Positions 32,986 to 42,794 are shown, counted from the stretch's first letter. The stretch is DNA of 64,000 bases from Variovorax paradoxus NBRC 15149 (GCF_001591365.1 NZ_BCUT01000007.1:1-64000); one strand, 5' to 3'. Numbers and translations: made by a program. Notes: generated by a model from the sequence alone, not told the origin.

Positions 32986-34473
32986 ATGATTGACAAACTC
33001 AGCTGGGTCGCGATCTACCCCGAAATCGTGCTGCTGGTCATGGCCTGCATCATTGCGCTGGTCGACCTGTCGAGCACCAGTGCGCAGCGCACGCGCACCT
33101 ACATCCTGACGCTGCTCACGCTGGCCGCGGTGGCCGTGCTCACGGGCCTTGCCGCCAACGACGGCAAGACGGTCTACGGCTTCGGCGGCATGGTCGTGAG
33201 CGATCCCATGGGCAACTGGCTCAAGTGCTTTGCCACCGTGGCCCTGATGGTCACGCTGGTCTACGGACGGCCCTATGCGGCGGACCGCGACATGCTGCGC
33301 GGCGGCGAGATGTTCACCATCGGCATGTTCGCGCTGCTGGGCATGTTCGTGATGATCTCGGGCAGCAACTTCCTGCTGATCTACCTCGGCCTCGAGCTGC
33401 TCACGCTGTCGAGCTATGCGCTGGTGGCGCTGCGCCGCGACAACGCGGTGGCCAGCGAAGCGGCCATGAAGTACTTCGTGCTCGGCGCCATGGCCAGCGG
33501 CTTCCTGCTCTATGGCCTGTCGATGCTGTACGGCGCGACCGGTTCGCTCGACACCAACGAAGTGTTCAAGATCATCGCGAGCGGCAAGGTGAACCACCAG
33601 GTGCTGGTGTTCGGCCTGGTGTTCATCGTGGCGGGCCTGGCCTTCAAGGTGGGGGCGGCGCCTTTCCACATGTGGGTGCCCGACGTCTACCAGGGCGCTC
33701 CGACGGCGGTCACGCTGCTGATCGGCGCGGCGCCCGAGCTGGCCGCCTTTGCCATCATCATCCGCCTGCTGGTGGAAGGGCTGCTGCCGCTGGCCATCGA
33801 CTGGCAGCAGATGCTGGCGCTCCTGGCCATCGCCTCGCTGCTGGTGGGCAACCTGGCCGCCATCGCACAGACCAACCTCAAGCGCATGCTGGCCTACTCG
33901 ACCATTGCGCAGATGGGCTTCATGCTGCTCGGCCTGGTGGCGGGCGTGGTCAACGGCAACACCTACAACGCACAGTTCGCCTACAGCGCCTCGATGTTCT
34001 ACATCGTGACCTACGTGCTGACCACGCTGGCGAGCTTCGGCATCATCCTGCTGCTGGCGCGCGAGGGTTTCGAAAGCGAAGAGATCACCGACCTGGCCGG
34101 CCTGAACCAGCGCAGCCCGCTGTACGCCGGCGTGATGGCCATCGCGATGTTCTCGCTGGCGGGCCTGCCGCCGCTGGTCGGTTTCTACGCCAAGCTGGCG
34201 GTGCTGCAGGCGCTGATCGCCTCGGGCCAGGCGCTCTACATCGGCCTGGCGGTGTTTGCGGTGGTCATGTCGCTGATCGGCGCCTTCTACTACCTGCGCG
34301 TGGTCAAGGTCATGTACTTCGACGCTCCGGTCACGGCCAGCACCGTGTCGGCGCCGCGCGACGTGCGCACCGTGCTGTCGATCAACGGCCTGCTGATCCT
34401 CGTGCTGGGCATCGTGCCCGGCGGCCTCATGACGCTGTGCGCCAAGGCCATCGTGGCCACGCTGGCGAACTGA
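32986..34473 (+). CDS. nuoN: NADH-quinone oxidoreductase subunit N
   Basis: A 495-residue antiporter-like subunit (ND2). Signature parts are IYLGLELLTLSSYALVALRR, AFKVGAAPFHMWVPDVYQGAPTAVT and KRMLAYSTIAQMGFMLLG. ATG 32986 is the family start; upstream in-frame codons belong to the repeat. Last of the fourteen nuo genes. Confidence 0.98.
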   Translation: MIDKLSWVAIYPEIVLLVMACIIALVDLSSTSAQRTRTYILTLLTLAAVAVLTGLAANDGKTVYGFGGMVVSDPMGNWLKCFATVALMVTLVYGRPYAADRDMLRGGEMFTIGMFALLGMFVMISGSNFLLIYLGLELLTLSSYALVALRRDNAVASEAAMKYFVLGAMASGFLLYGLSMLYGATGSLDTNEVFKIIASGKVNHQVLVFGLVFIVAGLAFKVGAAPFHMWVPDVYQGAPTAVTLLIGAAPELAAFAIIIRLLVEGLLPLAIDWQQMLALLAIASLLVGNLAAIAQTNLKRMLAYSTIAQMGFMLLGLVAGVVNGNTYNAQFAYSASMFYIVTYVLTTLASFGIILLLAREGFESEEITDLAGLNQRSPLYAGVMAIAMFSLAGLPPLVGFYAKLAVLQALIASGQALYIGLAVFAVVMSLIGAFYYLRVVKVMYFDAPVTASTVSAPRDVRTVLSINGLLILVLGIVPGGLMTLCAKAIVATLAN

Positions 34474-34489
34474 TCCCGGCCCGCCCACG

Positions 34490-34798
34490 GTGTCGCAAAC
34501 CGCATCGGTCTGGGTCGTTCTGCTGGTGGCGCTGGTGGCGGCCAACCTGCCGTTCTTCAATGACCGGCTGTTCGGCGTCGTGCCCCTGGCCACGCGGCCC
34601 AAGCCGCTTTCGGTGCGGCTCGCCGAACTGGTGGTGCTGTATTTCGCCGCGGGCGGCGTGGGCTTGCTGTTCGAAAGCCGGGCAGGGCAGATCGCCCCCC
34701 AGGGCTGGGAGTTCTACGCGGTGACCGGCGCGCTTTTCATCGTGCTGGCCTTTCCAGGGTTCACCTGGCGCTACCTCATGAAGCACAGGCACGGATGA
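34490..34798 (+). CDS. DUF2818 family membrane protein
   Basis: A 102-residue protein with three hydrophobic helices (about 7-25, 45-62, 75-93). DUF2818 proteins of beta-proteobacteria are typically found right after nuoN. The start is GTG 34490; no ATG is available before the first helix. It lies 16 bp after nuoN and overlaps the NUDIX gene by 4 nt, so it belongs to the same transcript. A role in complex I assembly or stability is only a guess from position. Confidence 0.82.
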   Translation: MSQTASVWVVLLVALVAANLPFFNDRLFGVVPLATRPKPLSVRLAELVVLYFAAGGVGLLFESRAGQIAPQGWEFYAVTGALFIVLAFPGFTWRYLMKHRHG

Positions 34799-35409
34799 CC
34801 GACATGACTTCTCCCATCGCCGATTCGCACCTGAAGGAAGAACGCACGGCCAGCGAGGTGCTGGTCAAGGGCAACTTCCTCCAGGTCTGCCGCGACACCG
34901 TGCGCCTGCCCGACGGCCACAGCGCCACGCGCGAGTACGTGATCCACCCGGGCGCGGTGGTGGTGATTCCGCTGCTCGACGACGGCCGCGTGGTGCTGGA
35001 GCGGCAGTACCGCTATCCGGTCGGGCACGTGATGGTCGAGTTTCCGGCCGGCAAGCTCGATGCGGGCGAAGACCCGCTGGTGTGCGGCCAGCGCGAACTG
35101 CTCGAGGAAACCGGCTACACCGCGAGCGAATGGGCCTACGCCGGCGCCATGCACCTGGCCGTGGCGTATTCCACCGAGATCATCCACATCTACTTTGCGC
35201 GCGGCCTGTCGCTCGGCAAGCGGCAGCTCGACCACGGCGAGTTTCTCGACGTGTTCACGGCCACGCCGGCCGAAGTTGCGCTCTGGTGCCGCGACGGCAC
35301 GCTCACCGATGCCAAGTCGCTGACCTGCACGCTGTGGCTGCAGAACGTTCTTTCGGGTGCATGGTCACTTGATTGGCAAGCCACCGCTTCGCAGGGCGGC
35401 GCGGGATAA
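34795..35409 (+). CDS. NUDIX hydrolase, ADP-ribose pyrophosphatase type
   Basis: A 204-residue cytoplasmic hydrolase. The full Nudix box GKLDAGEDPLVCGQRELLEETGY fits GX5EX7REUXEEXGU, and upstream VLERQYRYPVGHVMVEFPAG matches the ADP-ribose pyrophosphatase (NudF) subgroup. It would cleave ADP-ribose and related NAD breakdown products. Joined to DUF2818 by an ATGA overlap, it forms the tail of the nuo operon. Confidence 0.9.
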   Translation: MTDMTSPIADSHLKEERTASEVLVKGNFLQVCRDTVRLPDGHSATREYVIHPGAVVVIPLLDDGRVVLERQYRYPVGHVMVEFPAGKLDAGEDPLVCGQRELLEETGYTASEWAYAGAMHLAVAYSTEIIHIYFARGLSLGKRQLDHGEFLDVFTATPAEVALWCRDGTLTDAKSLTCTLWLQNVLSGAWSLDWQATASQGGAG

Positions 35410-35416
35410 TCCGCGC

Positions 35417-35890
35417 ATGAAGGTTCTCGATCTGCGCTGCTCGCATGGCCACGGCTTCGAGGGCTGGTTTGCGTCCAATGAGGCTTTCGAAACCCAGCTG
35501 GCCGCCGGACTGGTGGAATGCCCGGTGTGCGCCGACACGCGCATCGTCAAGCTGCTGAGCGCGCCGCGCCTGAACCTGGGCAACGCGAAGGCGCCGGCGG
35601 AGGCTGCCGCGGCATCGGCAGCGCCATCTTCGGCACCTGCCAAGGCCCAGGCACCCGCCGAACAGTCCCCGGAGGCCCGCTGGATGCGCGCCGTGCGCGA
35701 GGTTCTCGCAAAGACAGAGGACGTGGGCGAACGTTTTGCCGACGAGGCGCGCAGGATGCACTACGGCGAAGCCGAAGAGCGCGGCATCCGCGGCCAGGCG
35801 ACCCGCGAGCAGGCCGAGGCGCTGCTCGAAGAGGGCATTCCGGTGATGGCCCTGCCCATCCCCGCAGCGCTCAAGGAAACGCTGCAGTAG
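35417..35890 (+). CDS. DUF1178 family protein
   Basis: A 157-residue protein with a short zinc-ribbon-like N-terminus (CSHGHGFEGWF and CPVCADTRIVKLLSAPRL), an Ala/Pro-rich linker (about 60-95), and a helical C-terminal half with GERFADEARRMHYGEAEERGIRGQAT. This is the conserved form of DUF1178, whose function is unknown. It begins 7 bp after the NUDIX gene and converges with the ABC exporter. Confidence 0.85.
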   Translation: MKVLDLRCSHGHGFEGWFASNEAFETQLAAGLVECPVCADTRIVKLLSAPRLNLGNAKAPAEAAAASAAPSSAPAKAQAPAEQSPEARWMRAVREVLAKTEDVGERFADEARRMHYGEAEERGIRGQATREQAEALLEEGIPVMALPIPAALKETLQ

Positions 35891-35908
35891 CCTGCAGCCG
35901 GTCCAGCA

Positions 35909-37693
35909 TCAAGCCGTGAACTGCAGCGCGGCCAGGCGGGCATAGACCCCGCCTTGCGCCACCAGCGTGGCGTGCGTTCCCTGTTCGACGATGCCGCCGT
36001 GGTCCAGCACGATGATGCGGTCGGCCTTCTGCACGGTGGCCAGGCGGTGCGCAATCACGAGCGTGGTGCGGCCTTCCATGGCCGATTCGAGCGCCGCCTG
36101 CACCATGCGCTCGCTCTCCGCATCGAGCGCGCTGGTGGCTTCGTCGAGCAGCAGCAGCGGCGGGTTCTTGAGAATGGCGCGCGCAATCGCGATGCGCTGG
36201 CGCTGCCCGCCCGACAGGCGCACCCCGCGCTCGCCCAGGAAGGTGTCGTAGCCCTCGGGCAGCGCCTGCAGGAAATCGTGCGCGAAGGCCGCGCGCGCGG
36301 CGGCATGCACTTCGTCGGTGGTCGCGTCGGGGCGGCCGTAGCGGATGTTCTCCAAGGCGCTGGCCGAGAAGATCACGGCGTCCTGCGGCACCAGGCCAAT
36401 GCGGGTGCGCAACTCGGGCAGCGCGAGCGAGGCCAGCGGCGCGCCGTCCAGCAGCAGGCGGCCGGACTGCGGATCGTAGTAGCGCAGCAGCAGCTGGAAC
36501 ACCGTGCTCTTGCCGGCGCCGCTCGATCCCACCAGGGCCACCGTTTCGCCGGGCGCGATGTCGAGGCTGAAGTCCTTGAGCGCCGGCGTGCCGGGCCGCG
36601 AGGGGTAGTGGAAGGTCACCGCCTCGAGCTGGACGGCGCTACCGGCCACGGGGACGGGCGCAGCCACCGGATCGGGTGGTGAAACGATGGCCGCCGGGGC
36701 ATGCAGCAGTTCCATCAGGCGCTCGGTTGCGCCGGCCGCGCGCAGCAGGTCGCCATAGACCTCGCCGAGTACCGCGGTCGCACTCGCAAGAATGGCCACG
36801 TACACCACCGTCTGGCCCAGGTGGCCGGCCGTGATGTCGCCGCGCAGCACCGCCTGCGTGCCCTGGTAGAGGCCCCAGAGCAGCGCCGCCGAGGTGGCGA
36901 TGATGATGAAGGCCACCAGCACCGAGCGCGCCTTGGTGCGGCGCACCGCGGTCTTGAAGGCGTTCTCGGTCGAGGCCTTGAAGCGGCCGGCCTCGCGCGA
37001 TTCGGCCGTGTAGCTCTGCACCACCGGAATCGCGTTGAGCACCTCGGCCGCGATGGCGCTCGAATCGGCCACGCGGTCCTGGCTCGCGCGCGAGAGCTTG
37101 CGCACGCGCCGTCCGAACCACATGCTCGGCAGCACCACCAGCACCAGGATGCCCAGCACCTGGACCATCACATAGGGGTTGGTCCAGATCAGCACCGCGA
37201 GCGCGCCGACGCCCATGACGGCATTGCGCAGGCCCATGCTCAGCGACGAGCCGACCACCGTCTGGACCAGCGTGGTGTCGGCCGTGAGGCGCGACAGCAC
37301 TTCGCCGGTCTGGGTGGTTTCGAAGAACGCCGGGCTCTGGCGCAGCACGTGGCCGTAGACCGCGTTGCGCAGGTCGGCCGTGACGCGTTCGCCGAGCCAG
37401 CTCACCGTATAGAAGCGCGCGGCCGAAAAGAGGCCGAGCGCCACGGCCACGGCAAACAGGGCGCCGAAGTGCTCGCGCAGCGCCATGGTCTGCGCGCCCT
37501 TGTCGGCGCTCACCAAACCGCCGTCGATCAGGCTGCGCAGCGCCAGCGGAAACACCAGCGTGGTGACGGCGGCCATCACCAGGAAGATGCCCGCCAGCAC
37601 GATTTGGACGCGGTAGGGCCGAAGAAAAGGGCTCAGGCCCGACAGCGATCGGGGCGAGCCCTTGGCCGGTGAAGACAGAGGGGAAGAAGCCAT
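35909..37693 (-). CDS. MsbA-like ABC exporter (fused permease and ATPase)
   Basis: A 594-residue half-transporter that should act as a homodimer. Six helices span about 30-310 (ABC_membrane domain), then the ATPase with Walker A GSSGAGKST, signature LSGGQRQRIAIARA, Walker B LLLLDEATSALD and the H-loop in VIAHRLATV. Related to MsbA and multidrug/lipid exporters; no substrate can be assigned. ATG 37693 is preferred to the frame start at 37720. It is divergent from the marR-emr operon with a shared 77-bp region. Confidence 0.9.
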   Translation of the reverse strand: MASSPLSSPAKGSPRSLSGLSPFLRPYRVQIVLAGIFLVMAAVTTLVFPLALRSLIDGGLVSADKGAQTMALREHFGALFAVAVALGLFSAARFYTVSWLGERVTADLRNAVYGHVLRQSPAFFETTQTGEVLSRLTADTTLVQTVVGSSLSMGLRNAVMGVGALAVLIWTNPYVMVQVLGILVLVVLPSMWFGRRVRKLSRASQDRVADSSAIAAEVLNAIPVVQSYTAESREAGRFKASTENAFKTAVRRTKARSVLVAFIIIATSAALLWGLYQGTQAVLRGDITAGHLGQTVVYVAILASATAVLGEVYGDLLRAAGATERLMELLHAPAAIVSPPDPVAAPVPVAGSAVQLEAVTFHYPSRPGTPALKDFSLDIAPGETVALVGSSGAGKSTVFQLLLRYYDPQSGRLLLDGAPLASLALPELRTRIGLVPQDAVIFSASALENIRYGRPDATTDEVHAAARAAFAHDFLQALPEGYDTFLGERGVRLSGGQRQRIAIARAILKNPPLLLLDEATSALDAESERMVQAALESAMEGRTTLVIAHRLATVQKADRIIVLDHGGIVEQGTHATLVAQGGVYARLAALQFTA

Positions 37694-37733
37694 GGCGCGG
37701 ATTCTACCGACCCTTGCCATCGCAAAGGTGGCC

Positions 37734-37762
37734 TTGACAATAATTGCCCAGACAATTAATAT
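37734..37762 (+). promoter_or_regulatory. marR-efflux operon promoter with MarR-type operator
   Basis: TTGACA (37734-37739) and TAATAT (37757-37762) are 17 nt apart, a strong sigma-70 promoter. Between them lies TAATTG-CCCAGA-CAATTA (37741-37758), a perfect 6-bp inverted repeat of the size MarR dimers bind. The predicted start is 1-2 nt before the marR ATG at 37771, so the mRNA is nearly or fully leaderless. Confidence 0.75.
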
Positions 37763-37770
37763 TCCGACCC

Positions 37771-38307
37771 ATGAGCGATGCAGACAATCCGCAACTCCCG
37801 CCAGCCTCCGGCGACACCGGGCGCCGGCCGGTCGACTTCTACCGTGCCGAGGACTACAAGGCCGAGGAAAGCATCGGGTATTTGATGCGCCGCATCCTCA
37901 GCGCGGTGGCCCAGGCGGTAGAAACCCGTATGTGCGAGCCCGGTGGTCCCACTTTTCCGCAATGGTTGCCGCTGTACAAGCTGCATGTCGGCGCTGCCAC
38001 CACGGTGGCCGAACTGGCCCGGGCCTGCGAGCTCGACGCGGGTGCCATGACGCGCCTGCTTGACCGCCTCGAGGCCAAGGGCCTGTGCCGCCGCGTGCGT
38101 TCGCTGGAAGACCGGCGCGTGGTCAACATCGAGCTCACCGAGGAAGGCCGCGCCGCCGCCCAGGAGGTGCCGTACGTGCTGAGCCGCGTGCAGAACGAGC
38201 ACCTGGCGGGCTTCACCAAGGAGGAGTGGGAGCAGCTCAAGGGCTACCTGCGCCGCATTCTCGACAACGCCCAGGCCCTGGCGGCCCGTGGAGATAAAAA
38301 TGACTGA
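37771..38307 (+). CDS. MarR family transcriptional regulator
   Basis: A 178-residue winged-helix repressor. The DNA-binding part shows TTVAELARACELDAGAMTRLLDRLEAKGLCRRVRSLEDRRVVNIELTEEG, close to EmrR/MprA. The first 40 residues are a family-variable extension. It is first in an operon with OMF, EmrA and EmrB genes and overlaps the OMF gene by 8 nt. Likely autorepressor of the operon, released by a pump substrate. Confidence 0.92.
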   Translation: MSDADNPQLPPASGDTGRRPVDFYRAEDYKAEESIGYLMRRILSAVAQAVETRMCEPGGPTFPQWLPLYKLHVGAATTVAELARACELDAGAMTRLLDRLEAKGLCRRVRSLEDRRVVNIELTEEGRAAAQEVPYVLSRVQNEHLAGFTKEEWEQLKGYLRRILDNAQALAARGDKND

Positions 38308-39781
38308 ATCCCTTGCCGCGCGCGCCTTGCGCCGCACCCCCGTTGTTGCCGCCGTGCTGCTTGTGGCCGTGCTGGCCGGCTGCGCCGACATGGCCGGCAT
38401 CGGCTCCGAGGCCAGGTTGCGCGACGCCGCGTCGCTCGGCCTTGCCGCGGACCGCAGCGCCGCCGCCGTGCCGGCCGTCGAGCGCCAATGGTGGCTCGCC
38501 TTTGGCGATGCGCAGCTCAACACGCTGATCGACCAGGCCGTGGCCGGCAATCCGAACCTGCAGGTGGCGCGGGCGCGGCTCGCGCGCGCGCAGGCCTCGG
38601 CGGACATCGCCGAGTCGGCACTGAAGCCCAAGGTCAACGGCGAACTCGACCTCAAGCGCCAGAAGTTCAACAGCAACTACATCTATCCCGCGCCGCTCGG
38701 CGGCTCCACGCAGAACATCGGCCTGCTGCAGCTCGGCGCGAGCTGGGAGCTCGACTTCTTCGGCAAGAACCGCACCGCGCTCGAAGCCGCCATCGGCGCC
38801 GCCAACGCCGCGGCGGCCGACGCCGATGCCGCGCGCGTGCTGCTGGCCAGCAACGTGGCGCGCAGCTACTTCCAGTGGGCGCGCCTGAACGAGCAGCTCG
38901 GCGTGGCGCGGCGCACGCTGGCCCAGCGCGAGGAAACGCTCAAGCTGGTGCATGACCGCGTGTCCGCGGGCCTCGATACCCGTCTCGAGCTGCGCCAGAG
39001 CGAAGGCGGCCTGCCCGAAGCGCGCCAGCAGATCGAAGCCCTCGGTGAGCAGATCGCGCTGCAGCAGCATGCGCTCGATGCGCTCGTGGGCCAGCCCGAC
39101 GTGTCCGCATCGCTCAAGCCGCCGATGCTCGAAGCCGTCAAGCCGATGGCGCTGCAGGCCAGCATTCCGGCCGACCTGCTGGGCCGCCGCGCCGACATCG
39201 CCGCCGCGCGCTGGCGCGTCGAGGCCGCCACCAGCGACGTGGCCAACGCCAAAACCCAGTTCTATCCCAACGTGAACCTCACGGCCTTTGCCGGCTTCCA
39301 GAGCCTGGGCTTCGGCAAGCTGCTCAAGTCGGGCAGCGAGCAGTGGGGCGTGGGCCCCGCGATCCACCTGCCGATCTTCGAAGGCGGCCAATTGCGCGCC
39401 AACCTGCGCGGCAAGGCGGCCGACCTGGACGCCGCGATCGAGAGCTACAACGCCACCGTGCTCGACGCGGTGCATGACGCGGCCGACCAGGTGTCCAGCG
39501 CCCAGTCGATCACGCGCCAGCAGGCCGAGCAGCGCGCCGCGCAGGCCGCTGCCGAAGGGGCCTACGACATCGCCGTGCAGCGCTATCGCGCGGGCCTGGG
39601 CAACTACCTCAACGTGCTGACCGCCGAAACCGCCGTGCTCGCGCAGCGCCGGCTGGCGGTCGACCTGGCCGCACGCGCGCTCGACACGCAGGTGGGCCTG
39701 GCGCGCGCGCTCGGCGGCGGCTGGCAGCCGCCGGCAACCGCCACCGCCGCGGCCACCGCTTCACCTGCCGCATCGAACTGA
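38300..39781 (+). CDS. Outer-membrane efflux lipoprotein, NodT/TolC-like
   Basis: A 493-residue outer membrane factor with two OEP repeats. A lipoprotein signal ends in LLVAVLAGC (lipobox Cys about 26), followed by ERQWWLAFGDAQLNTLIDQAVAGNPNLQVARARLARAQA, typical of NodT-type proteins. It would form the trimeric exit duct for the EmrAB pump. ATG 38300 with GGAG upstream is preferred to GTG 38288. Confidence 0.93.
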   Translation: MTESLAARALRRTPVVAAVLLVAVLAGCADMAGIGSEARLRDAASLGLAADRSAAAVPAVERQWWLAFGDAQLNTLIDQAVAGNPNLQVARARLARAQASADIAESALKPKVNGELDLKRQKFNSNYIYPAPLGGSTQNIGLLQLGASWELDFFGKNRTALEAAIGAANAAAADADAARVLLASNVARSYFQWARLNEQLGVARRTLAQREETLKLVHDRVSAGLDTRLELRQSEGGLPEARQQIEALGEQIALQQHALDALVGQPDVSASLKPPMLEAVKPMALQASIPADLLGRRADIAAARWRVEAATSDVANAKTQFYPNVNLTAFAGFQSLGFGKLLKSGSEQWGVGPAIHLPIFEGGQLRANLRGKAADLDAAIESYNATVLDAVHDAADQVSSAQSITRQQAEQRAAQAAAEGAYDIAVQRYRAGLGNYLNVLTAETAVLAQRRLAVDLAARALDTQVGLARALGGGWQPPATATAAATASPAASN

Positions 39782-39820
39782 ACTGAACTGACTTTTTTCG
39801 TCTTCGGAAAGAACTCCATC

Positions 39821-41167
39821 ATGAGCGACAACAACACTCCGACGCCCGCTGCAGCCAACGCTTCCGCAGCTCCCGAAGCACCCGCCGGCAACGGCAAGCG
39901 CCGCCGCGCACTGACCGCGCTGGCGGCCGTGGTGATCGTCGCCGGCGGCGGCTGGGGCCTCTACGAATGGCTGGTGGCCAGCCACTACGAGGACACCGAC
40001 AACGCCTACGTGCAGGGCAACGTGATCCAGATCACGCCGCAGATCGGCGGCACCGTCATGGCCATCAATGCCGACGACACCGACTTCGTGAAGGCCGGCC
40101 AGCCGCTGGTGCAGCTGGACCCCGCCGATGCGAAGGTGGCGCTCGAGCAGGCCGAGGCCGCGCTCGCGCAGGCCGTGCGCCAGGTGCGCACGCTCTATGC
40201 CAACAACGGTTCGCTGGCCGCGCAGATCACGCTGCGCCAGGCCGACATCGTCAAGGCGCAGAGCGACATCGCCAAGGCGCAGGACGACCTGCAGCGCCGC
40301 CGCGCGCTGTCGGGCAACGGCGCGGTCTCCAAGGAAGAACTCAACCACGCCGAGACGGCGCTGGACAACGCCAAGAGCCAGCTCGCCGCCGCGCAGGCCG
40401 GCGTGGTGGCTGCGCGCGAAGCGCTGGCCAGCAACCAGTCGCTGACCGAGGGCACCAGCGTGGCCCAGCACCCGAGCGTGCTGGCGGCCGCCGCCAAGGT
40501 GCGCGAGGCCTACCTGGCCACCCAGCGCGTCGCGCTGCCGGCGCCGGTCGACGGCTACGTTGCCAAGCGCACCGTGCAGCTCGGCCAGCGCGTGGCGGCC
40601 GGCACGCCGATGATGTCGATCGTGCCGCTGAACCAGCTGTGGGTCGACGCCAACTTCAAGGAAGTGCAGCTGCGCAACATCCGCATCGACCAGCCCGTGA
40701 AGCTCAGGGCCGACGTCTACGGCAAGAAGGTGGAATACACCGGCAAGGTCGCGGGCCTGGGCGTGGGCACCGGCAGCGCGTTTGCGCTGCTGCCCGCGCA
40801 GAACGCCACCGGCAACTGGATCAAGGTGGTGCAGCGCGTGCCCGTGCGCATCGCGCTCGACCCCGAGCAGCTCAAGGCCAACCCGCTGCGCATCGGCCTG
40901 TCGATGGACGCCGAGATCGACATCTCGCAAAAGAGCGGCAAGATGCTGGCCGACGCGCCGCGCCCCACCGCCATCTCGCAGACGCAGGTCTACAGCAAGC
41001 TCGACCAGGGCGCCGACGCCGAGGTCGACCGCATCGTGGCCGCCAACCTGGGCCGCGGCGCACCGGCCGCCTCTGCGGCGCCGGCACCGGCTGCGGGCCG
41101 CTCCGCCGTGCCCGCGGCCGCCGCCGGCACCGCGGCACAGGCTGCTTCGCAATCCCATCCCGGCTGA
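39821..41167 (+). CDS. emrA: EmrA-like membrane fusion protein
   Basis: A 448-residue periplasmic adaptor of the HlyD/EmrA family. One N-terminal anchor helix (about 28-46), the biotinyl-lipoyl-like segment YVQGNVIQITPQIGGTVMAI, a coiled-coil hairpin (about 95-210) and a beta-barrel domain. The last 50 residues are Ala/Pro-rich. It links the OMF protein to EmrB and follows the OMF gene by 39 bp. Confidence 0.93.
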   Translation: MSDNNTPTPAAANASAAPEAPAGNGKRRRALTALAAVVIVAGGGWGLYEWLVASHYEDTDNAYVQGNVIQITPQIGGTVMAINADDTDFVKAGQPLVQLDPADAKVALEQAEAALAQAVRQVRTLYANNGSLAAQITLRQADIVKAQSDIAKAQDDLQRRRALSGNGAVSKEELNHAETALDNAKSQLAAAQAGVVAAREALASNQSLTEGTSVAQHPSVLAAAAKVREAYLATQRVALPAPVDGYVAKRTVQLGQRVAAGTPMMSIVPLNQLWVDANFKEVQLRNIRIDQPVKLRADVYGKKVEYTGKVAGLGVGTGSAFALLPAQNATGNWIKVVQRVPVRIALDPEQLKANPLRIGLSMDAEIDISQKSGKMLADAPRPTAISQTQVYSKLDQGADAEVDRIVAANLGRGAPAASAAPAPAAGRSAVPAAAAGTAAQAASQSHPG

Positions 41168-41197
41168 TCGCCGTTCACGGTTTCCGAGGCAAAGCCA

Positions 41198-42760
41198 ATG
41201 GCCACTGCTGCTCCCGCCTACGTCGCGCATCCGCCGCTCGAGGGCGCCGCCCGCGTCTGGGGCACGATCGCGCTGTCGGCCGCGACCTTCATGAACGTGC
41301 TCGATTCGTCGATCGCGAACGTGTCGCTGCCGGCCATCTCGGGCGACCTGGGCGTGAGCACCACGCAAGGCACCTGGGTCATCACCAGCTTCGCGGTGGC
41401 CAACGCCATCGCGGTGCCGCTCACGGGCTTCATGACGCAGCGCTTCGGACAGGTGCGCCTGTTCATGGCCAGCGTGATCCTGTTCATGGTCAGCTCGCTC
41501 CTGTGCGGCCTGGCGCCGAACATGACCACGCTGATCCTGTTCCGCGCGCTGCAGGGCTTTGTCGCGGGGCCGATGATCCCGCTGTCGCAGACGCTCCTGC
41601 TGTCGAGCTATCCGCGCGCCAAGGCGGGCCTCGCAATGGCGATGTGGTCGATGACCACGCTGGTCGCGCCGGTGATGGGGCCGCTGCTGGGCGGCTGGAT
41701 CACGGACAACATCTCGTGGCCGTGGATCTTCTACATCAACATTCCCGTGGGCATCGTCGCGGCCGGCATCACCTGGGCGCTCTACCGCAAGCGCGAGAGC
41801 AACACGCACAAGGTGCCGATCGACGCCATCGGCCTCGCGCTCCTGGTGCTGTGGGTCGGCTCGATGCAGCTCATGCTCGACAAGGGCAAGGAGCTCGACT
41901 GGTTCCACTCGCCCGAGATCGTCACGATGGCCGTGATCGCGGTGGTCGGCTTCGCGTTCTTCCTGATCTGGGAGTTGACCGACAAGCACCCGGTGGTCGA
42001 CCTGTCGCTCTTCAAGCGCCGCAACTTCTGGTCGGGCGCCGTGGCCACCGCCGTGGCCTATGGCCTGTTCTTCGGCAACGTGGTGCTGCTGCCGCTGTGG
42101 CTGCAGCAATGGATGGGCTACACCGCCACGCAGGCCGGCATGATCATGGCGCCCGTGGGGCTGCTGGCGATCTTCTTCTCGCCGGTGGTCGGGCTCACCG
42201 TGGCCAAGATCGATCCGAGGCGCTACGCCACCTTCTCGTTCCTGGTGTTTGCGCTGGTGCTGTGGATGCGCTCGAACTTCAACACGCAGGCCGACTTCGT
42301 GACGATCATCATCCCGACGATCATCCAGGGCATCGCGATGGCGTTCTTCTTCATTCCGCTGGTGACCATCACGCTCTCGGGCCTCACGCCCGACCGCATC
42401 CCGGCCGCATCGGGGCTGTCGAACTTCCTGCGCATCACCGCGGGCGCCATGGGCACGTCGATCACCACCACGCTGTGGGAGAACCGCGCGGCGCTGCACC
42501 ACTCGCAGCTCGCGGAGTCGGTGAACCCGGGCAACAACGCAGCGGCCAGCGCGATGTCGGGGCTGGCGAGCAGCGGCCTGAGCACCGAGCAGGTGATGGG
42601 CCAGATCAACCGCATCGTCGACCAGCAGGCCTTCATGCTGGCCACCAACGACATCTTCTATGCGTCGGCGATCCTGTTCCTGCTGCTGATTCCGCTGGTG
42701 TGGCTGGCCAAGCCGCAGCGCGGCGGTGCCGGGGGCGACGCCGCAGCCGGCGCGCATTGA
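41198..42760 (+). CDS. emrB: EmrB-like multidrug MFS transporter (DHA2, 14 helices)
   Basis: A 520-residue proton-driven drug exporter of the DHA2 family. The first helix has ATFMNVLDSSIANVSLPAISGDL (motif D1), followed by the loop motif TQRFGQVRLF and motif C GPLLGGWI. It completes a tripartite EmrAB-OMF pump for hydrophobic compounds. Starts 30 bp after emrA. The substrate range is unknown. Confidence 0.94.
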   Translation: MATAAPAYVAHPPLEGAARVWGTIALSAATFMNVLDSSIANVSLPAISGDLGVSTTQGTWVITSFAVANAIAVPLTGFMTQRFGQVRLFMASVILFMVSSLLCGLAPNMTTLILFRALQGFVAGPMIPLSQTLLLSSYPRAKAGLAMAMWSMTTLVAPVMGPLLGGWITDNISWPWIFYINIPVGIVAAGITWALYRKRESNTHKVPIDAIGLALLVLWVGSMQLMLDKGKELDWFHSPEIVTMAVIAVVGFAFFLIWELTDKHPVVDLSLFKRRNFWSGAVATAVAYGLFFGNVVLLPLWLQQWMGYTATQAGMIMAPVGLLAIFFSPVVGLTVAKIDPRRYATFSFLVFALVLWMRSNFNTQADFVTIIIPTIIQGIAMAFFFIPLVTITLSGLTPDRIPAASGLSNFLRITAGAMGTSITTTLWENRAALHHSQLAESVNPGNNAAASAMSGLASSGLSTEQVMGQINRIVDQQAFMLATNDIFYASAILFLLLIPLVWLAKPQRGGAGGDAAAGAH

Positions 42761-42794
42761 GGGCGGTGAGGGCGGTGAGGGCGGGCGCTGCTCT

